DNA of 64,000 nucleotides from Luteimonas arsenica (GCF_004352825.1 NZ_SJRW01000001.1:1116001-1180000); one strand, 5' to 3'; shown: positions 21,986 through 31,223, numbered from the stretch's first letter. The notes: generated by a model from the letters alone, not told the origin. Program-made: numbers and translations.

Positions 21986-23853
21986 CCGCCGCCGGCGGCC
22001 CCCCGGAGCCCGCCGCGCCGTCCGCGCCCCCCTTCGACGGCAAGGACTTCGTGCGCGGCCTGAGCACCGCGCCGGGCGTCTACCGCATGTACGACGCGGC
22101 CGACAACGTGCTCTACGTCGGCAAGGCCGGCGCGCTGAAGAAGCGCGTGGCCAGCTACTTCAGCGCCAGCCCCAAGAGCGCCCGCATCATGTCGATGCTG
22201 GTCCAGGTCGCACGCATGGAGGTCACGGTCACCCGCACCGAGGCCGAGGCGCTGCTGCTGGAGAACCAGCTGATCAAGTCGCTGAAGCCGCGCTACAACG
22301 TGCTGCTCAGGGACGACAAGAGCTACCCGCACCTGCTGCTGACCCGCGAGGACTGGCCGCGCATCGCGCTCCACCGCGGCCCGCAGTCGGTGCCCGGGCG
22401 CTACTACGGCCCGTATCCCGGGGTGATGGCCGTGCGCGAGACGCTCAACCTGCTGCACAAGCTGTTCAAACTGCGCAGCTGCGAGGACAGCGTCTTCAAG
22501 AACCGCACGCGGCCCTGCCTGCAGTACCAGATCGGCCGCTGCAGCGCGCCCTGCGTGGGCCTGGTCGAAGCGGCCGAGTACGAAGCCGCCGTGCGCCGCG
22601 TGCGCCTGTTCCTGGAAGGCCATAGCGACGAACTGCTGGATGAACTCGGCAACGCCATGGAGGCCGCCAGCGAACGCCTGGCCTTCGAAGAGGCCGCGCG
22701 CCTGCGGGACACGCTCACCAGCCTGCGCAGCATGCAGGCCCGCCAGTATGTCGACGGCCGCGCCGCCGACCTCGACGTGCTCGCCGTCGCCATGCAGGGT
22801 GCCAACGCCTGCGTCCTGCTGCTGGCCTTCCGCGACGGCCGCAACTTCGGCACCCGCGCCTTCTTCCCGAAGACCAACGGCGCGGAAGATCCCGCCGAAG
22901 TGCTGTCCGCCTTCGTCGCCCAGTACTACACCGCGCACTCGCCGCCGCGCGAGATCGTGCTCGACCGCGCGATCGAGGACGTGCCGGTGCTGGAGGAGGC
23001 TTTTGCGCTGAACGCCGGCCACAAGGTCACCATCAAGACCAGCGTCCGCGGCGAGCGCGCCGGCTACCTCGACCTCGCGCGCCGCAACGCGGAGAACTCG
23101 CTGGCCACCCAACTCGGGAGCCAGGCCGCCCAGACCGCGCGCGCGGAATCGCTGCGCGAGCTGCTGGGCCTGGCCGAACCCGCCAGGCGCATCGAATGCT
23201 TCGACATCAGCCACACCATGGGCGAGGCGACGGTCGCCTCCCAGGTGGTGTTCGACGCCGAAGGCCCGGTGCGCGGCCAGTACCGCCGCTACAACATCAG
23301 CGGGATCGAACCCGGCGACGACTACGCCGCCATGCACCAGGCCCTGACCCGGCGCTTCAAGCGCGCCGCCGGCAACGACGACGCCGTGCTGCCCGACCTG
23401 CTGCTGATCGACGGCGGGGCAGGGCAGGTGGCCCAGGCGAACGACGTGCTGGCGGAGCTCGGCATCCCCGGCATCACCGTGGTCGGCGTGGCCAAGGGCG
23501 AGGCGCGCAAGGCCGGCGACGAAACCCTGCTGCTGCCGGATGGACGCGAGCTGAAGCCCGGCGCCGCATCGCCCGGCCTGCAGCTGGTGCAGCAGGTGCG
23601 CGACGAAGCGCACCGCTTCGCCATCACCGGCCACCGCGGTCGCCGGCAGAAGGCGCGCAGCAGCAGCCGGCTCGAGGACATCCCCGGCATCGGCCCGCGT
23701 CGGCGCGCCGCTTTGCTCAAGCATTTCGGCGGCCTGGGTGGGCTGCGTGCGGCCGGCGTGGCCGAGATCGCGCGCGTGGACGGCGTCAATCTCGCCCTTG
23801 CCGAACGGATTTACGCCACACTGCACGGGTTGGACGCCCCCGGAACCCCATGA
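21982..23853 (+). CDS. uvrC: UvrABC system protein C
   Basis: UvrC makes both incisions in nucleotide excision repair. The 623-residue protein has the GIY-YIG domain (APGVYRMYDAADNVLYVGKA), the Cys-rich patch around CLQYQIGRCSAPCVG, a UVR motif (about residue 215), the RNase H-like C-terminal nuclease domain (RIECFDISHTMGEATVAS; LLLIDGGAGQVAQA) and a terminal helix-hairpin-helix pair (LEDIPGIGPRRRAALLKHFG). An ATGA overlap links it to the NHL gene, and another to pgsA; uvrC-pgsA is a widespread gene pair. Confidence 0.98.
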   Translation: MTAAGGPPEPAAPSAPPFDGKDFVRGLSTAPGVYRMYDAADNVLYVGKAGALKKRVASYFSASPKSARIMSMLVQVARMEVTVTRTEAEALLLENQLIKSLKPRYNVLLRDDKSYPHLLLTREDWPRIALHRGPQSVPGRYYGPYPGVMAVRETLNLLHKLFKLRSCEDSVFKNRTRPCLQYQIGRCSAPCVGLVEAAEYEAAVRRVRLFLEGHSDELLDELGNAMEAASERLAFEEAARLRDTLTSLRSMQARQYVDGRAADLDVLAVAMQGANACVLLLAFRDGRNFGTRAFFPKTNGAEDPAEVLSAFVAQYYTAHSPPREIVLDRAIEDVPVLEEAFALNAGHKVTIKTSVRGERAGYLDLARRNAENSLATQLGSQAAQTARAESLRELLGLAEPARRIECFDISHTMGEATVASQVVFDAEGPVRGQYRRYNISGIEPGDDYAAMHQALTRRFKRAAGNDDAVLPDLLLIDGGAGQVAQANDVLAELGIPGITVVGVAKGEARKAGDETLLLPDGRELKPGAASPGLQLVQQVRDEAHRFAITGHRGRRQKARSSSRLEDIPGIGPRRRAALLKHFGGLGGLRAAGVAEIARVDGVNLALAERIYATLHGLDAPGTP

Positions 23854-24449
23854 CCCTGACGCTTCCCACCTGGTTGACCCTGCTGCGCATCGTGATGATC
23901 CCGGTGCTGGTGCTGACCTTCTACCTGCCCTGGCAGTGGAGCAATTTCGCCTCCGCCGCCGTGTTCGGCCTGGCCGCCTTCACCGACTGGCTGGACGGCT
24001 GGATCGCCCGCCGCTACCAGCTCTCGTCCGCGTTCGGTGCCTTCCTTGATCCCGTGGCCGACAAGCTGATGGTGGCCACCGCCCTGTTCCTGATCGTGCA
24101 GGGGCATCCCACCCCGTGGATGGCGTTCTGGGCGGCGGTGATCGTGGGCCGCGAGATCGCGGTCTCGGCCCTGCGCGAATGGATGGCCGAACTCGGCCAG
24201 CGCGCCACCGTGAAGGTGGCGACCATCGGCAAGATCAAGACCGTGGCGCAGATGGTGGCGCTGCTGTGCCTGCTGTATGCCGTGACCCCGGACAAGGATC
24301 CCCCGCGCCCCGAGCCCTGGCTGGGCGGCCCGATCTTCCACATCGGCGACTGGATGCTGGCGGTGGCCGCCCTCCTGACCCTGTGGTCGGCCTTCCTCTA
24401 TCTGCGCGCCGCCTGGCCGGCGCTCCGCGAAGGCGAGCGGCGCCAGTGA
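23850..24449 (+). CDS. pgsA: CDP-diacylglycerol-glycerol-3-phosphate 3-phosphatidyltransferase
   Basis: PgsA makes phosphatidylglycerophosphate, the committed step to phosphatidylglycerol. The protein starts with NLT-like PTWLTLLRIVMIPVLV and carries the CDP-alcohol phosphotransferase motif as DWLDGWIARRY and GAFLDPVADK, with the metal-binding Asp residues intact. It has several membrane helices and 199 residues. The gene overlaps uvrC by four bases and ends 85 bases before the tRNA-Gly gene. Confidence 0.96.
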   Translation: MTLTLPTWLTLLRIVMIPVLVLTFYLPWQWSNFASAAVFGLAAFTDWLDGWIARRYQLSSAFGAFLDPVADKLMVATALFLIVQGHPTPWMAFWAAVIVGREIAVSALREWMAELGQRATVKVATIGKIKTVAQMVALLCLLYAVTPDKDPPRPEPWLGGPIFHIGDWMLAVAALLTLWSAFLYLRAAWPALREGERRQ

Positions 24450-24494
24450 TTCCGCCGCTTTGCCGGGGACGGAAAAAAGGGAAAGGGAAAAGTA

Positions 24495-24522
24495 TTGACA
24501 GACTTGTTCTTGGGCCTAAAAT
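24495..24522 (+). promoter_or_regulatory. Strong sigma-70 promoter of the tRNA genes
   Basis: TTGACA (24495-24500) and TAAAAT (24517-24522) are separated by 16 bases, close to the perfect consensus and unusual in this GC-rich DNA. The expected start lies at about 24529, six bases before the tRNA. Confidence 0.85.
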
Positions 24523-24534
24523 AGCCGGCTCAAC

Positions 24535-24610
<76 letters not shown>

Positions 24611-24617
24611 GATTTTG

Positions 24618-24643
24618 ACAAGGCCCCGGAGACGGGGTCTTGT
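24618..24643 (+). other. Hairpin between the two tRNA genes
   Basis: ACAAGGCCCCG and CGGGGTCTTGT pair around a GAGA tetraloop, with one G-T pair. No T tract follows, so it is more likely a processing or stabilising hairpin in the tRNA precursor than a terminator. Confidence 0.6.
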
Positions 24644-24657
24644 CGTATCAGCCCATC

Positions 24658-24731
24658 GGCCTGATGGCAGAGTGGTCATGCAGCGGACTGCAAATCCGCG
24701 TACGCCGGTTCGATTCCGACTCAGGCCTCCA
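24658..24731 (+). tRNA. tRNA-Cys (GCA)
   Basis: The 74-base gene has acceptor stem GGCCTGA/TCAGGCC, anticodon loop CTGCAAA (anticodon GCA), T-loop TTCGATT and an encoded TCCA end. It reads Cys codons and is co-transcribed with tRNA-Gly. Its 3' end borders the exopolysaccharide locus. Confidence 0.96.
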
Positions 24732-24796
24732 GTTCGCAAGCCTGTCACGGCGCGGTGCTAGAGTCGGCCGCCCAGGCTGCAAACGGATCCGCGGCT

Positions 24797-25591
24797 TTGT
24801 TCGACCTCCACTGCCACATTCTTCCTGCCATTGACGACGGCGCCACCGACCTGGCGATGTCGCTCGAGATGGCGCGCATGGCCGTGGCCGACGGCATCAC
24901 GCTGACCGCCTGCACCCCGCACATCTACCCCGGCCTGTACGAGAACACCGGCCCCGGCATCCGCAGCGCCATCGCCGCGCTGCAGGCGGAGCTGGATCGC
25001 GAGGGCATCGCCCTGAAGCTGGTCGAGGGCGCCGATGTCCACCTCGACCAGAACCTGGTCGCCGGCATCCGCGACGGCCGCATCCCCACGATCGCCGGCT
25101 CCCGCTACCTGCTGTTCGAACCCCCGCACCACGTCGCCCCGCCGCGGCTGGAAGAGACCCTGTTCGAACTGATGGCCGCCGGTTATGTGCCCGTCGTCAC
25201 GCATCCCGAGCGCCTGACCTGGGTCGAGCAGCACTACGACACCTTCGTCCGCCTGGCCCACCGCGGCTGCTGGATGCAGATCACCGCCGGCGCGCTGACC
25301 GGCCGCTACGGCCGCCGCGCGAAGCACTGGGGCGACAAGTTCGTGGGCGAGGGCCACTGCCACATCCTCGCCACCGACGCGCATCACCCTGAACGCCGCC
25401 CGCCGCTGCTGGCCGAGGCCCGCGAGGCCGCGGCGGCCCTGGTAGGCGCGGAAGAAGCCCACCACATGGTGAATACGCGCCCGGCAGGCATCGTGGCCGA
25501 CGCCGCACCGGATACACTGCCACCCCTGAGGGCGCCGGAACCCCGCGCCCGTCGTCGCGGCCTGTTGGCCCGTTTTTTGCGTCCCGCCTGA
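24797..25591 (+). CDS. CpsB/CapC-type tyrosine-protein phosphatase (PHP family)
   Basis: This metal-dependent phosphatase should dephosphorylate the tyrosine cluster of the Wzc-type kinase encoded downstream, as CpsB does for CpsD. The PHP motifs DLHCHILPAIDDG, THPERL and TDAHH are intact. TTG 24797 places the start next to the DLHCH motif, as in relatives. GTG 24755 is an alternative 14 codons earlier, but it has no ribosome-binding site and overlaps a possible -10 box (TAGAGT). It is the first gene of the polysaccharide locus, just after tRNA-Cys. The usual Gram-negative partner is a low-molecular-weight phosphatase (Wzb), so a PHP enzyme here is the Gram-positive-style option. Confidence 0.9.
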   Translation: MFDLHCHILPAIDDGATDLAMSLEMARMAVADGITLTACTPHIYPGLYENTGPGIRSAIAALQAELDREGIALKLVEGADVHLDQNLVAGIRDGRIPTIAGSRYLLFEPPHHVAPPRLEETLFELMAAGYVPVVTHPERLTWVEQHYDTFVRLAHRGCWMQITAGALTGRYGRRAKHWGDKFVGEGHCHILATDAHHPERRPPLLAEAREAAAALVGAEEAHHMVNTRPAGIVADAAPDTLPPLRAPEPRARRRGLLARFLRPA

Positions 25592-25619
25592 AGCTGTCCC
25601 GATTCCCGAGGTTCCCCCC

Positions 25620-26312
25620 ATGAAACAAGCCAGCCGAATCCTGATCGCGGCCGTGTTCGCTTTGCTGCTGGGTGCCTGTTCGTATGGCGCCAGGAACGTG
25701 GCAAGGGCCGACCTGCCGGCGCCGGACACCACCGCCGCATCGGGCGCGTACGAAGGCGCCACCGATTACCGGATCGGTTCGCAGGACCTGTTGGAGATCA
25801 GCGTGTTCGGCGTGTCCGAACTGACCCACCAGGCACGCGTGAACTCGAACGGCATGATCAACGTGCCATTGATTGGCGGCATGATGGCGGGTGGCAAGAC
25901 CGTACCGGAATTGGAGAAGGAGCTGGGCGCGCGCTATGCCGACGGCTACCTGCAGAATCCTCAGGTCACCGTGTTCGTCAAGGAATACACCAGCCAGCGC
26001 GTGACCCTCGAAGGCGCGTTGAAGAAGCCGGGCATCTATCCGCTGACCGGAAAGACGTCCCTGCTGCAGGCCGTGGCCATGGCCGGTGGCACCGATGAAT
26101 TCGCAGACCTTGAAGGCGTGGTGCTGTTCCGCCACGTCGACGGCCAGCGCATGGCCGCAGCATACGACCTCAGGCTGGTGCGTCGCGGCGAGCTCGCGGA
26201 TCCGCAGGTCTATGGCGACGATGTGATCGTGATCGAACGCTCCGGCAGCAAGTCGGCGTTCCGCGAGTTCCTGAGATCCGTCCCCGCCCTGGGCCTGTTC
26301 CTCGCCCTCTGA
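25620..26312 (+). CDS. wza: Polysaccharide export lipoprotein (Wza-type)
   Basis: This outer-membrane export protein has a lipoprotein signal ending LLLGAC, with the acylated Cys at residue 20. A Poly_export domain follows (YRIGSQDLLEISVFGVSELT; VNSNGMINVPLIGG), then an SLBB domain (VTLEGALKKPGIYPLTGKTSLLQAVAMAGG). At 230 residues it is shorter than E. coli Wza, resembling the short class with one or two SLBB domains. GAGG lies upstream of the ATG. It should form the outer-membrane channel that works with Wzc. Confidence 0.92.
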   Translation: MKQASRILIAAVFALLLGACSYGARNVARADLPAPDTTAASGAYEGATDYRIGSQDLLEISVFGVSELTHQARVNSNGMINVPLIGGMMAGGKTVPELEKELGARYADGYLQNPQVTVFVKEYTSQRVTLEGALKKPGIYPLTGKTSLLQAVAMAGGTDEFADLEGVVLFRHVDGQRMAAAYDLRLVRRGELADPQVYGDDVIVIERSGSKSAFREFLRSVPALGLFLAL

Positions 26313-26342
26313 GTACCTCCACGTTACGGACAACGCAGACCC

Positions 26343-28631
26343 ATGCAAGACGACGACAAGCTCCCCGCCGGCCCTGAAGACGGCAACCCGGACAAGCTGC
26401 CGGTCCAGCGACCGGGCCAACTGGCCGTTGGCGGCGGGCAGCGCGCGCTCGCGCTGGAAATGTTCGACGACAAGCGCGGTGGCGACGAGGATGAGATCGA
26501 TCTGCTTGCGTACTGGCGCATCCTGGTCAAGCGCAAGTGGCTGGTGCTGGGCGTGCTCGGCACCGTGGTGGCGCTGGCGCTGATCACCACACTGATGATG
26601 CCGCCGGTGTACCGCGCCACTGCCGTGCTGCAGATCGACCGTGAATCCGTGCAGATCCTGCAGGTGGAAGGCGTCGGCAATGCCGAAGCCGCCGCGCCGG
26701 ACTTCCTCACCACCCAGTACGAACTGCTGAAGAGCCGCGCGCTGGCAGAGCGCGTCGCCAACGAGCTCAACATCGATGCCGCCACCGTCGAGCGCCTGGA
26801 CTCCACCGGTTGGTGGCAGCGTGCGACCAGTGCGCTGCGGCCGCAGGCCGCGAGCGCTGGCGACGAGCCCGGCACGGACGAGACGGGAGAAGCCGATGCC
26901 CTGGTCGGCCTCGGCCAGGCCGTGGGCATCGTGCGCCGCGGCCTGACCGTCGAGCCCGTGCGCAACTCGCGCCTGGTGCGCGTGCATTTCGATTCCACGC
27001 TGCCGGCGTTCTCCGCGCGCGTGGTCAACGCCGTGGCCGACGGCTTCATCGCCCACGCCATCGAGCGCAAGTTCGACGCCTCGTCCTACGCCAGCAAGTA
27101 CATCGAAGAGCAGCTGGCGCTGGCCAAGGGTCGCCTCGAAGAGTCCGAGCGCGCGCTGGTGGCCTTCGCCACCAAGGAAAACATCGTCCGCAGCGGCGAG
27201 GGCAGCCAGAGCCTGGAGAGCCAGAACCTTGGCGCACTCAACGCAGCACTGGCCGCGGCCCAGAACGACCGCATCCGCGCCCAGGCGGCGTGGAGCCAGG
27301 TGTCCGGCGGCGGCCAACTGCCGGCGGCGGCCATCAGCGGCTCCATCCTCAACACGCTGCAGCAGCAGCGCGCCACGCTCAACGCCGAGTACCAGCAGCA
27401 GCTGAAGACCTTCAAGCCCGAGTACCCGAGCATGCTCGCGCTCAAGGGCCAGATCGACGAGGTCGACCGCCAGATCGCGCAGGAACGCAACGCCGTGCGT
27501 GCCTCCATCAAGGCCGAATACGACGCCGCGCAGTCGCGCGAGAACATGCTGGTGGCCCAGATCGATGGCCTGCGCACGAAGACGCTGGACGTGGACAGCC
27601 GCTCCATCGACTACAACATCCTCAGCCGCGAGGTCGACACCAACCGCCAGCTCTACGACAGCCTGCTGCAGCGCTACAAGGAAGTCGGCGTGGCCGCCGG
27701 CGCCGGCGTCGGCACCAACAACATCTCCATCGTCGACCGTGCCATCCCGCCGACCGGACGTTTCAAGCCCAACCTGCCGCTGAACCTGGCAATCGGCATG
27801 ATGCTGGGCCTGATGCTGGGCGTGCTGCTGGCCTTCGTGCTCGAGTTCCTGGACGACACGCTCAAGGGCCCGGAAGACGTCGAGCAGCAGCTGCGCCTGG
27901 CCGTGCTGGGCATCATCCCGCACCTGAAGAAGCAGACCGTGGCCCAGGCCATGGCCGACCCGCGCTCGGCGTTTGCCGAGGCCTACCGCTCGGTGCGCAC
28001 CGCGCTGCAGTTTTCCACCGACCACGGCGTGCCCAAGGTGCTGCTGGTCACCAGCCCCAGCGCCTCGGAAGGCAAGTCCACCACCGCGCACACGCTCGCG
28101 CGCAATTTCGCCCAGCTGGGCAAGCGCGTGCTGCTGATCGAAGGCGACCTGCGCAACCCCTCGCTGCACCGCGTGCTGGGCGTGCGTTCGGACACCGGTC
28201 TGTCCAGCCTGCTGGCCGGCGCCGCCAGCGCCAACCAGGTGATCATGGACACCGACGACGAACGCCTGAAGGTGGTGCTGGCCGGCCCGCTGCCGCCGAA
28301 CCCTGCGGAGCTGCTGTCGGGCAGCCGCCTGCTGTCGATGCTGACGGTGGCGGCTGAGAAGTACGACCAGGTGATCATCGACGGCCCGCCGGTGCTGGGC
28401 ATCGCCGACGCGCCGATCCTGTCGAACGTCGCCGGCGGCACCCTGCTGGTGATCCAGGCCGGCAACACCCGCATCAAGACCGCCCAGGCCGCGATCAAGC
28501 GCCTGGCCGCCGCGCGCGCGCACGTGGTCGGCGCGATCCTCACCCATTACGACGCCAAGGTCGCCGGCTATGGCTACGACTACGCCTCGTACTACTCCTA
28601 CGGCACCCAGCCGAGGCTGGCCGGGAAGTAG
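26343..28631 (+). CDS. wzc: Polysaccharide co-polymerase and tyrosine autokinase (Wzc-type)
   Basis: This inner-membrane protein sets chain length and couples polymerisation to export. The 762-residue chain has a Wzz domain with a first helix at residues 66-87, a long periplasmic coiled region and GNVR domain, and a second helix near residue 482. A cytoplasmic BY-kinase domain follows, with P-loop SPSASEGKSTTAHTLA near residue 575, Walker A' LIEGDLRNPSLHRVLG, and a C-terminal Tyr cluster (YGYDYASYYSYG) as the autophosphorylation site. The PHP phosphatase two genes upstream is its likely opponent. Confidence 0.95.
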   Translation: MQDDDKLPAGPEDGNPDKLPVQRPGQLAVGGGQRALALEMFDDKRGGDEDEIDLLAYWRILVKRKWLVLGVLGTVVALALITTLMMPPVYRATAVLQIDRESVQILQVEGVGNAEAAAPDFLTTQYELLKSRALAERVANELNIDAATVERLDSTGWWQRATSALRPQAASAGDEPGTDETGEADALVGLGQAVGIVRRGLTVEPVRNSRLVRVHFDSTLPAFSARVVNAVADGFIAHAIERKFDASSYASKYIEEQLALAKGRLEESERALVAFATKENIVRSGEGSQSLESQNLGALNAALAAAQNDRIRAQAAWSQVSGGGQLPAAAISGSILNTLQQQRATLNAEYQQQLKTFKPEYPSMLALKGQIDEVDRQIAQERNAVRASIKAEYDAAQSRENMLVAQIDGLRTKTLDVDSRSIDYNILSREVDTNRQLYDSLLQRYKEVGVAAGAGVGTNNISIVDRAIPPTGRFKPNLPLNLAIGMMLGLMLGVLLAFVLEFLDDTLKGPEDVEQQLRLAVLGIIPHLKKQTVAQAMADPRSAFAEAYRSVRTALQFSTDHGVPKVLLVTSPSASEGKSTTAHTLARNFAQLGKRVLLIEGDLRNPSLHRVLGVRSDTGLSSLLAGAASANQVIMDTDDERLKVVLAGPLPPNPAELLSGSRLLSMLTVAAEKYDQVIIDGPPVLGIADAPILSNVAGGTLLVIQAGNTRIKTAQAAIKRLAAARAHVVGAILTHYDAKVAGYGYDYASYYSYGTQPRLAGK

Positions 28632-28658
28632 CGGCGTGGGGTGGGGGCCCGCACGGGG

Positions 28659-30056
28659 ATGATGACCGGCAACGACGACGCGCTCGACGTTGCCCTGGGC
28701 CTGCTGCGCGCACCTGCGCTGCGGGCGGCGCTGCGGTCCCGCCCGCTGCCGCAGGGCGTCGGGGAGGTGCTGGCGATCGCATCGGGCTCTGTCGACGCGG
28801 CGCGCAGCGCGGCCCGGCGCACCGGCCATGGCGAAACGGAACTGGTCGAGGCCTCGCGCTTCTACGTGCAGCAGGTGCTGCTGGCCGAAGGGGCCGATGC
28901 TTACCGCGTCCTGGGCGCCGGACGCGACGCCGGCCATGCCGTCCTGCGCGACCACCACCGCCTGCTGCTGCGCTGGCTGCACCCCGATCGCAGCGAAGGC
29001 GCGCAGTGGGATTCCGCGCTGTCCACGCGCGTCAACCAGGCCTGGAACCAGCTGCGCAGCGACGCGGCGCGCCGCCGCTATGACGCCGCGCTGCCGCCGG
29101 TCGAGTCGGGCGCGGCGGTGGCTGACAGTGCTGGCGTGTCCTCCTACGCGCACATGGCCGCACCACTGACCGTGTCGGTGGAGGAAATCCCACGCTCGCG
29201 CTGGAGCACGAATGCGCCGCCGGCGGTCGTCGGCCTGCTGGGCCTGCTGTGCGTGGTGCTGGCCTGGCTCGCGTTCACCCGCGACGACCGCATCGAATCC
29301 GTGGTCGGCGAGTGGCGCGACCGGACGGCGGACGCCGCGGAGGCCGCGGATGCCGCGGACGCGCCGCTGGCCACGCGATTGGCTGAAATGGAGATCCGGC
29401 TGCCGCCGCCTGATCCGCCGGCAGAGCCCGTGCAGGTGACCGCGTTGGCCCGGATCCAGGCGACGGATACGACGGCCGGCGCGACCACCGAGCCCGATGA
29501 GCGCGCAACAGCCGCGCCCGCGCCGGCGTTTGAACCCGCACCCGCAACCGCAACCGCAGCCGCACCTGCACCTGCACCTGCACCTGCAGAGGCCGCCGCC
29601 GCCACGCGCACCCGCGCGCCTCAGCCGGCCACCGCGGCCCTTGCCCCGGCGGCCCTCGCGCCTGCAAGTGCCCCCGCGCCCGCACCCACGGCGATCGCTG
29701 CGTATCCAGAAGACCCGCTCCAGCTGTTCCTGGAAGCCGAAGACACCATCCGCGGCATCACCGCCTATCTGGCCGACGAAAGCAGCCCGGAGCCCCGCTG
29801 GCTCGACGTGCCCACCCGCCTTGAAGCGGCCGGCATCCGCGGCCGCCTGCAGGAGCGCCATGGCGACCGGCGGCGCGCACGGGTGGAGGTCGACGCGCCG
29901 AACTGGAGCCTGGATCCGGAACTGGCCTCGATGTCCGGCGCCTACCGCCTGGACGTGCGCCGCGGCACCGTGGAGACCGGCATGCTCCGCGTTGAACTTG
30001 CCCGCCGCGACCGCCAGTGGCGCGTGGCCGGCCTGCAGCTGGAGCCTGCACGATGA
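28659..30056 (+). CDS. Membrane-anchored J-domain protein
   Basis: Residues about 80-125 form a J-like domain with AYRVLGAGRDAGHAVLRDHH and the diagnostic HPD in RWLHPDRSEG, ending ARRRYDAAL. J domains recruit DnaK (Hsp70). One membrane helix (AVVGLLGLLCVVLAWLAF) follows near residue 190. A low-complexity Ala/Pro/Thr linker encoded by hexanucleotide repeats comes next, then a C-terminal domain of about 120 residues with no family I recognise. ATG 28659 or 28662 is the likely start. Position between wzc and other export genes suggests that it assists assembly of the polysaccharide machine. Confidence 0.8.
   Translation: MMTGNDDALDVALGLLRAPALRAALRSRPLPQGVGEVLAIASGSVDAARSAARRTGHGETELVEASRFYVQQVLLAEGADAYRVLGAGRDAGHAVLRDHHRLLLRWLHPDRSEGAQWDSALSTRVNQAWNQLRSDAARRRYDAALPPVESGAAVADSAGVSSYAHMAAPLTVSVEEIPRSRWSTNAPPAVVGLLGLLCVVLAWLAFTRDDRIESVVGEWRDRTADAAEAADAADAPLATRLAEMEIRLPPPDPPAEPVQVTALARIQATDTTAGATTEPDERATAAPAPAFEPAPATATAAAPAPAPAPAEAAAATRTRAPQPATAALAPAALAPASAPAPAPTAIAAYPEDPLQLFLEAEDTIRGITAYLADESSPEPRWLDVPTRLEAAGIRGRLQERHGDRRRARVEVDAPNWSLDPELASMSGAYRLDVRRGTVETGMLRVELARRDRQWRVAGLQLEPAR
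29532..29585 (+). repeat. Tandem hexanucleotide array inside the J-domain gene
   Basis: Nine hexamers of the form G(C/A)ACCC, GCAACC, GCAGCC and four exact GCACCT units follow one another in frame, coding for Pro/Ala/Thr-rich linker. Unit gain or loss would change linker length without a frameshift. Confidence 0.75.
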
Positions 30057-31213
30057 GCGCTGCCCGCTGGATCGCCTTCCTCGCGCTGCTGGCGGCACTG
30101 GTTGCCGCCGGTGCCGGCCTGATCGCCAGCCGCGACCAGTCACCGCGGCTCGAAGCCGACCTTGCCGCAGCCGAGGCCGCGCTCCAGCAGGGCGACCGCG
30201 TGCGCGCCGCCGCCATCGCGCGCGACGTGCTCGCGCGTGAGCCCGCCCTGGGCCGTGCCTTCGGTGTGATTGCCCGCGCCGAAGACGGACAGGGCGGCGA
30301 CGCCGCCACCCGCGCCCGCTACGAAACCGCCGCCCGCCGCGCTCCCCGTGACCCTGGCGTCCGCGGCTGGCTCGCCACCCGGGCGCTGCAGGCTGGCGAC
30401 CATGCCGCCGCCGTCGACCACCTGGACGCCCTGCTGACCGTGGCCCCGGCGCAGCGCCGCGAGCTGCTGGAACTGATCGCCCAACTGGCGCAGGACGCGG
30501 ACTTCGCCGACGCGCTGGCCGAGTGGCTGGTGCAGCAGCCGCGTTGGCGCACCGCCGTCCTCCGCGCCACCACCGCCAGCCGCCTGCCCGACGCCGCCGA
30601 CCATCTCCATGCCGCACTGCGCGCGCGCGGCGGCCTGGACCAGGCCGAAACCGCCCGCTGGATCGACGGCATGCTGCGCGACGGCCGCTGGGGCAGCGCC
30701 TACGCCCGCTGGGTGAGCGGCCTGGAGGTCGCGCCCGAACGCCTGCCTGTCCCATGGAATGGCGATTTCGGACGCAATCCGTCATCCACCGGCTTCGACT
30801 GGCGCGTGCGCCGCACCCCCGGCGTGCTGTTTGACCGAATCGATGCCGGCGGCGGCCGGCATGCCGCGAGGCTGCGCTTCCTTGGCCGCCCGGTGGCCAA
30901 TACCGGCCTGGAAGTCCCGCTGCTGCTGGCCCCGGGCGAACACGTGCTGCGGCTGCGCGCGCGCAGCGCCGGCCTGCGCTCGGACCAAGGCCTGGAATGG
31001 CGCCTGGTCTGCAGCGACGGCCGCACCCGCATCGCCAGCGGCGCCCGCATGCGCGGTGCCCGCGACTGGGTTGATCTGGAACTGCCCTTCACGGTGCCCG
31101 AAGGCGAGGGCTGCGAAGGCCAGTGGCTGCGCCTGGTGAATCCGGCGCCGCGGGGCGTGGCCCAGACCCTGCGCGGGGAACTGCAGCTGGCCGAAGTCAG
31201 GATAGAAATGTGA
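30053..31213 (+). CDS. Membrane-anchored TPR-like repeat protein
   Basis: This 386-residue protein has an N-terminal helix (WIAFLALLAALVAAGAGLIA) as anchor and then Ala-rich helical repeats (residues about 35-180; EAALQQGDRVRAAAIARDVLA, HAAAVDHLDALLTVAP) that look like TPRs. The C-terminal half is a beta-rich, perhaps jelly-roll-like domain (LRFLGRPVANTGLEVPLLL; VLRLRARSAGLRS). The start overlaps the previous stop (ATGA). Tetratricopeptide proteins are frequent in polysaccharide operons as periplasmic scaffolds. The exact function is unknown. Confidence 0.8.
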   Translation: MSAARWIAFLALLAALVAAGAGLIASRDQSPRLEADLAAAEAALQQGDRVRAAAIARDVLAREPALGRAFGVIARAEDGQGGDAATRARYETAARRAPRDPGVRGWLATRALQAGDHAAAVDHLDALLTVAPAQRRELLELIAQLAQDADFADALAEWLVQQPRWRTAVLRATTASRLPDAADHLHAALRARGGLDQAETARWIDGMLRDGRWGSAYARWVSGLEVAPERLPVPWNGDFGRNPSSTGFDWRVRRTPGVLFDRIDAGGGRHAARLRFLGRPVANTGLEVPLLLAPGEHVLRLRARSAGLRSDQGLEWRLVCSDGRTRIASGARMRGARDWVDLELPFTVPEGEGCEGQWLRLVNPAPRGVAQTLRGELQLAEVRIEM

Positions 31214-31223
31214 CACGTGGCAC
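31210..31223. promoter_or_regulatory. Palindrome GTGACACGTGGCAC upstream of the first FecR-like gene
   Basis: The 14-base sequence is a palindrome except for one base pair and centres on CACGTG. It overlaps the previous stop codon, about 80 bases before the next start, with TATGAT at 31242-31247 downstream. It could be a regulator site; the regulator is unknown. Confidence 0.35.

Noticed and set aside
25281..30785. A very long minus-strand open frame (about 1800 codons) opposite cpsB, wza, wzc and following genes
   Set aside because: It is antisense to well-recognised genes, has Arg/Ala/His-rich composition typical of GC-rich shadow frames, and shows no known domain.
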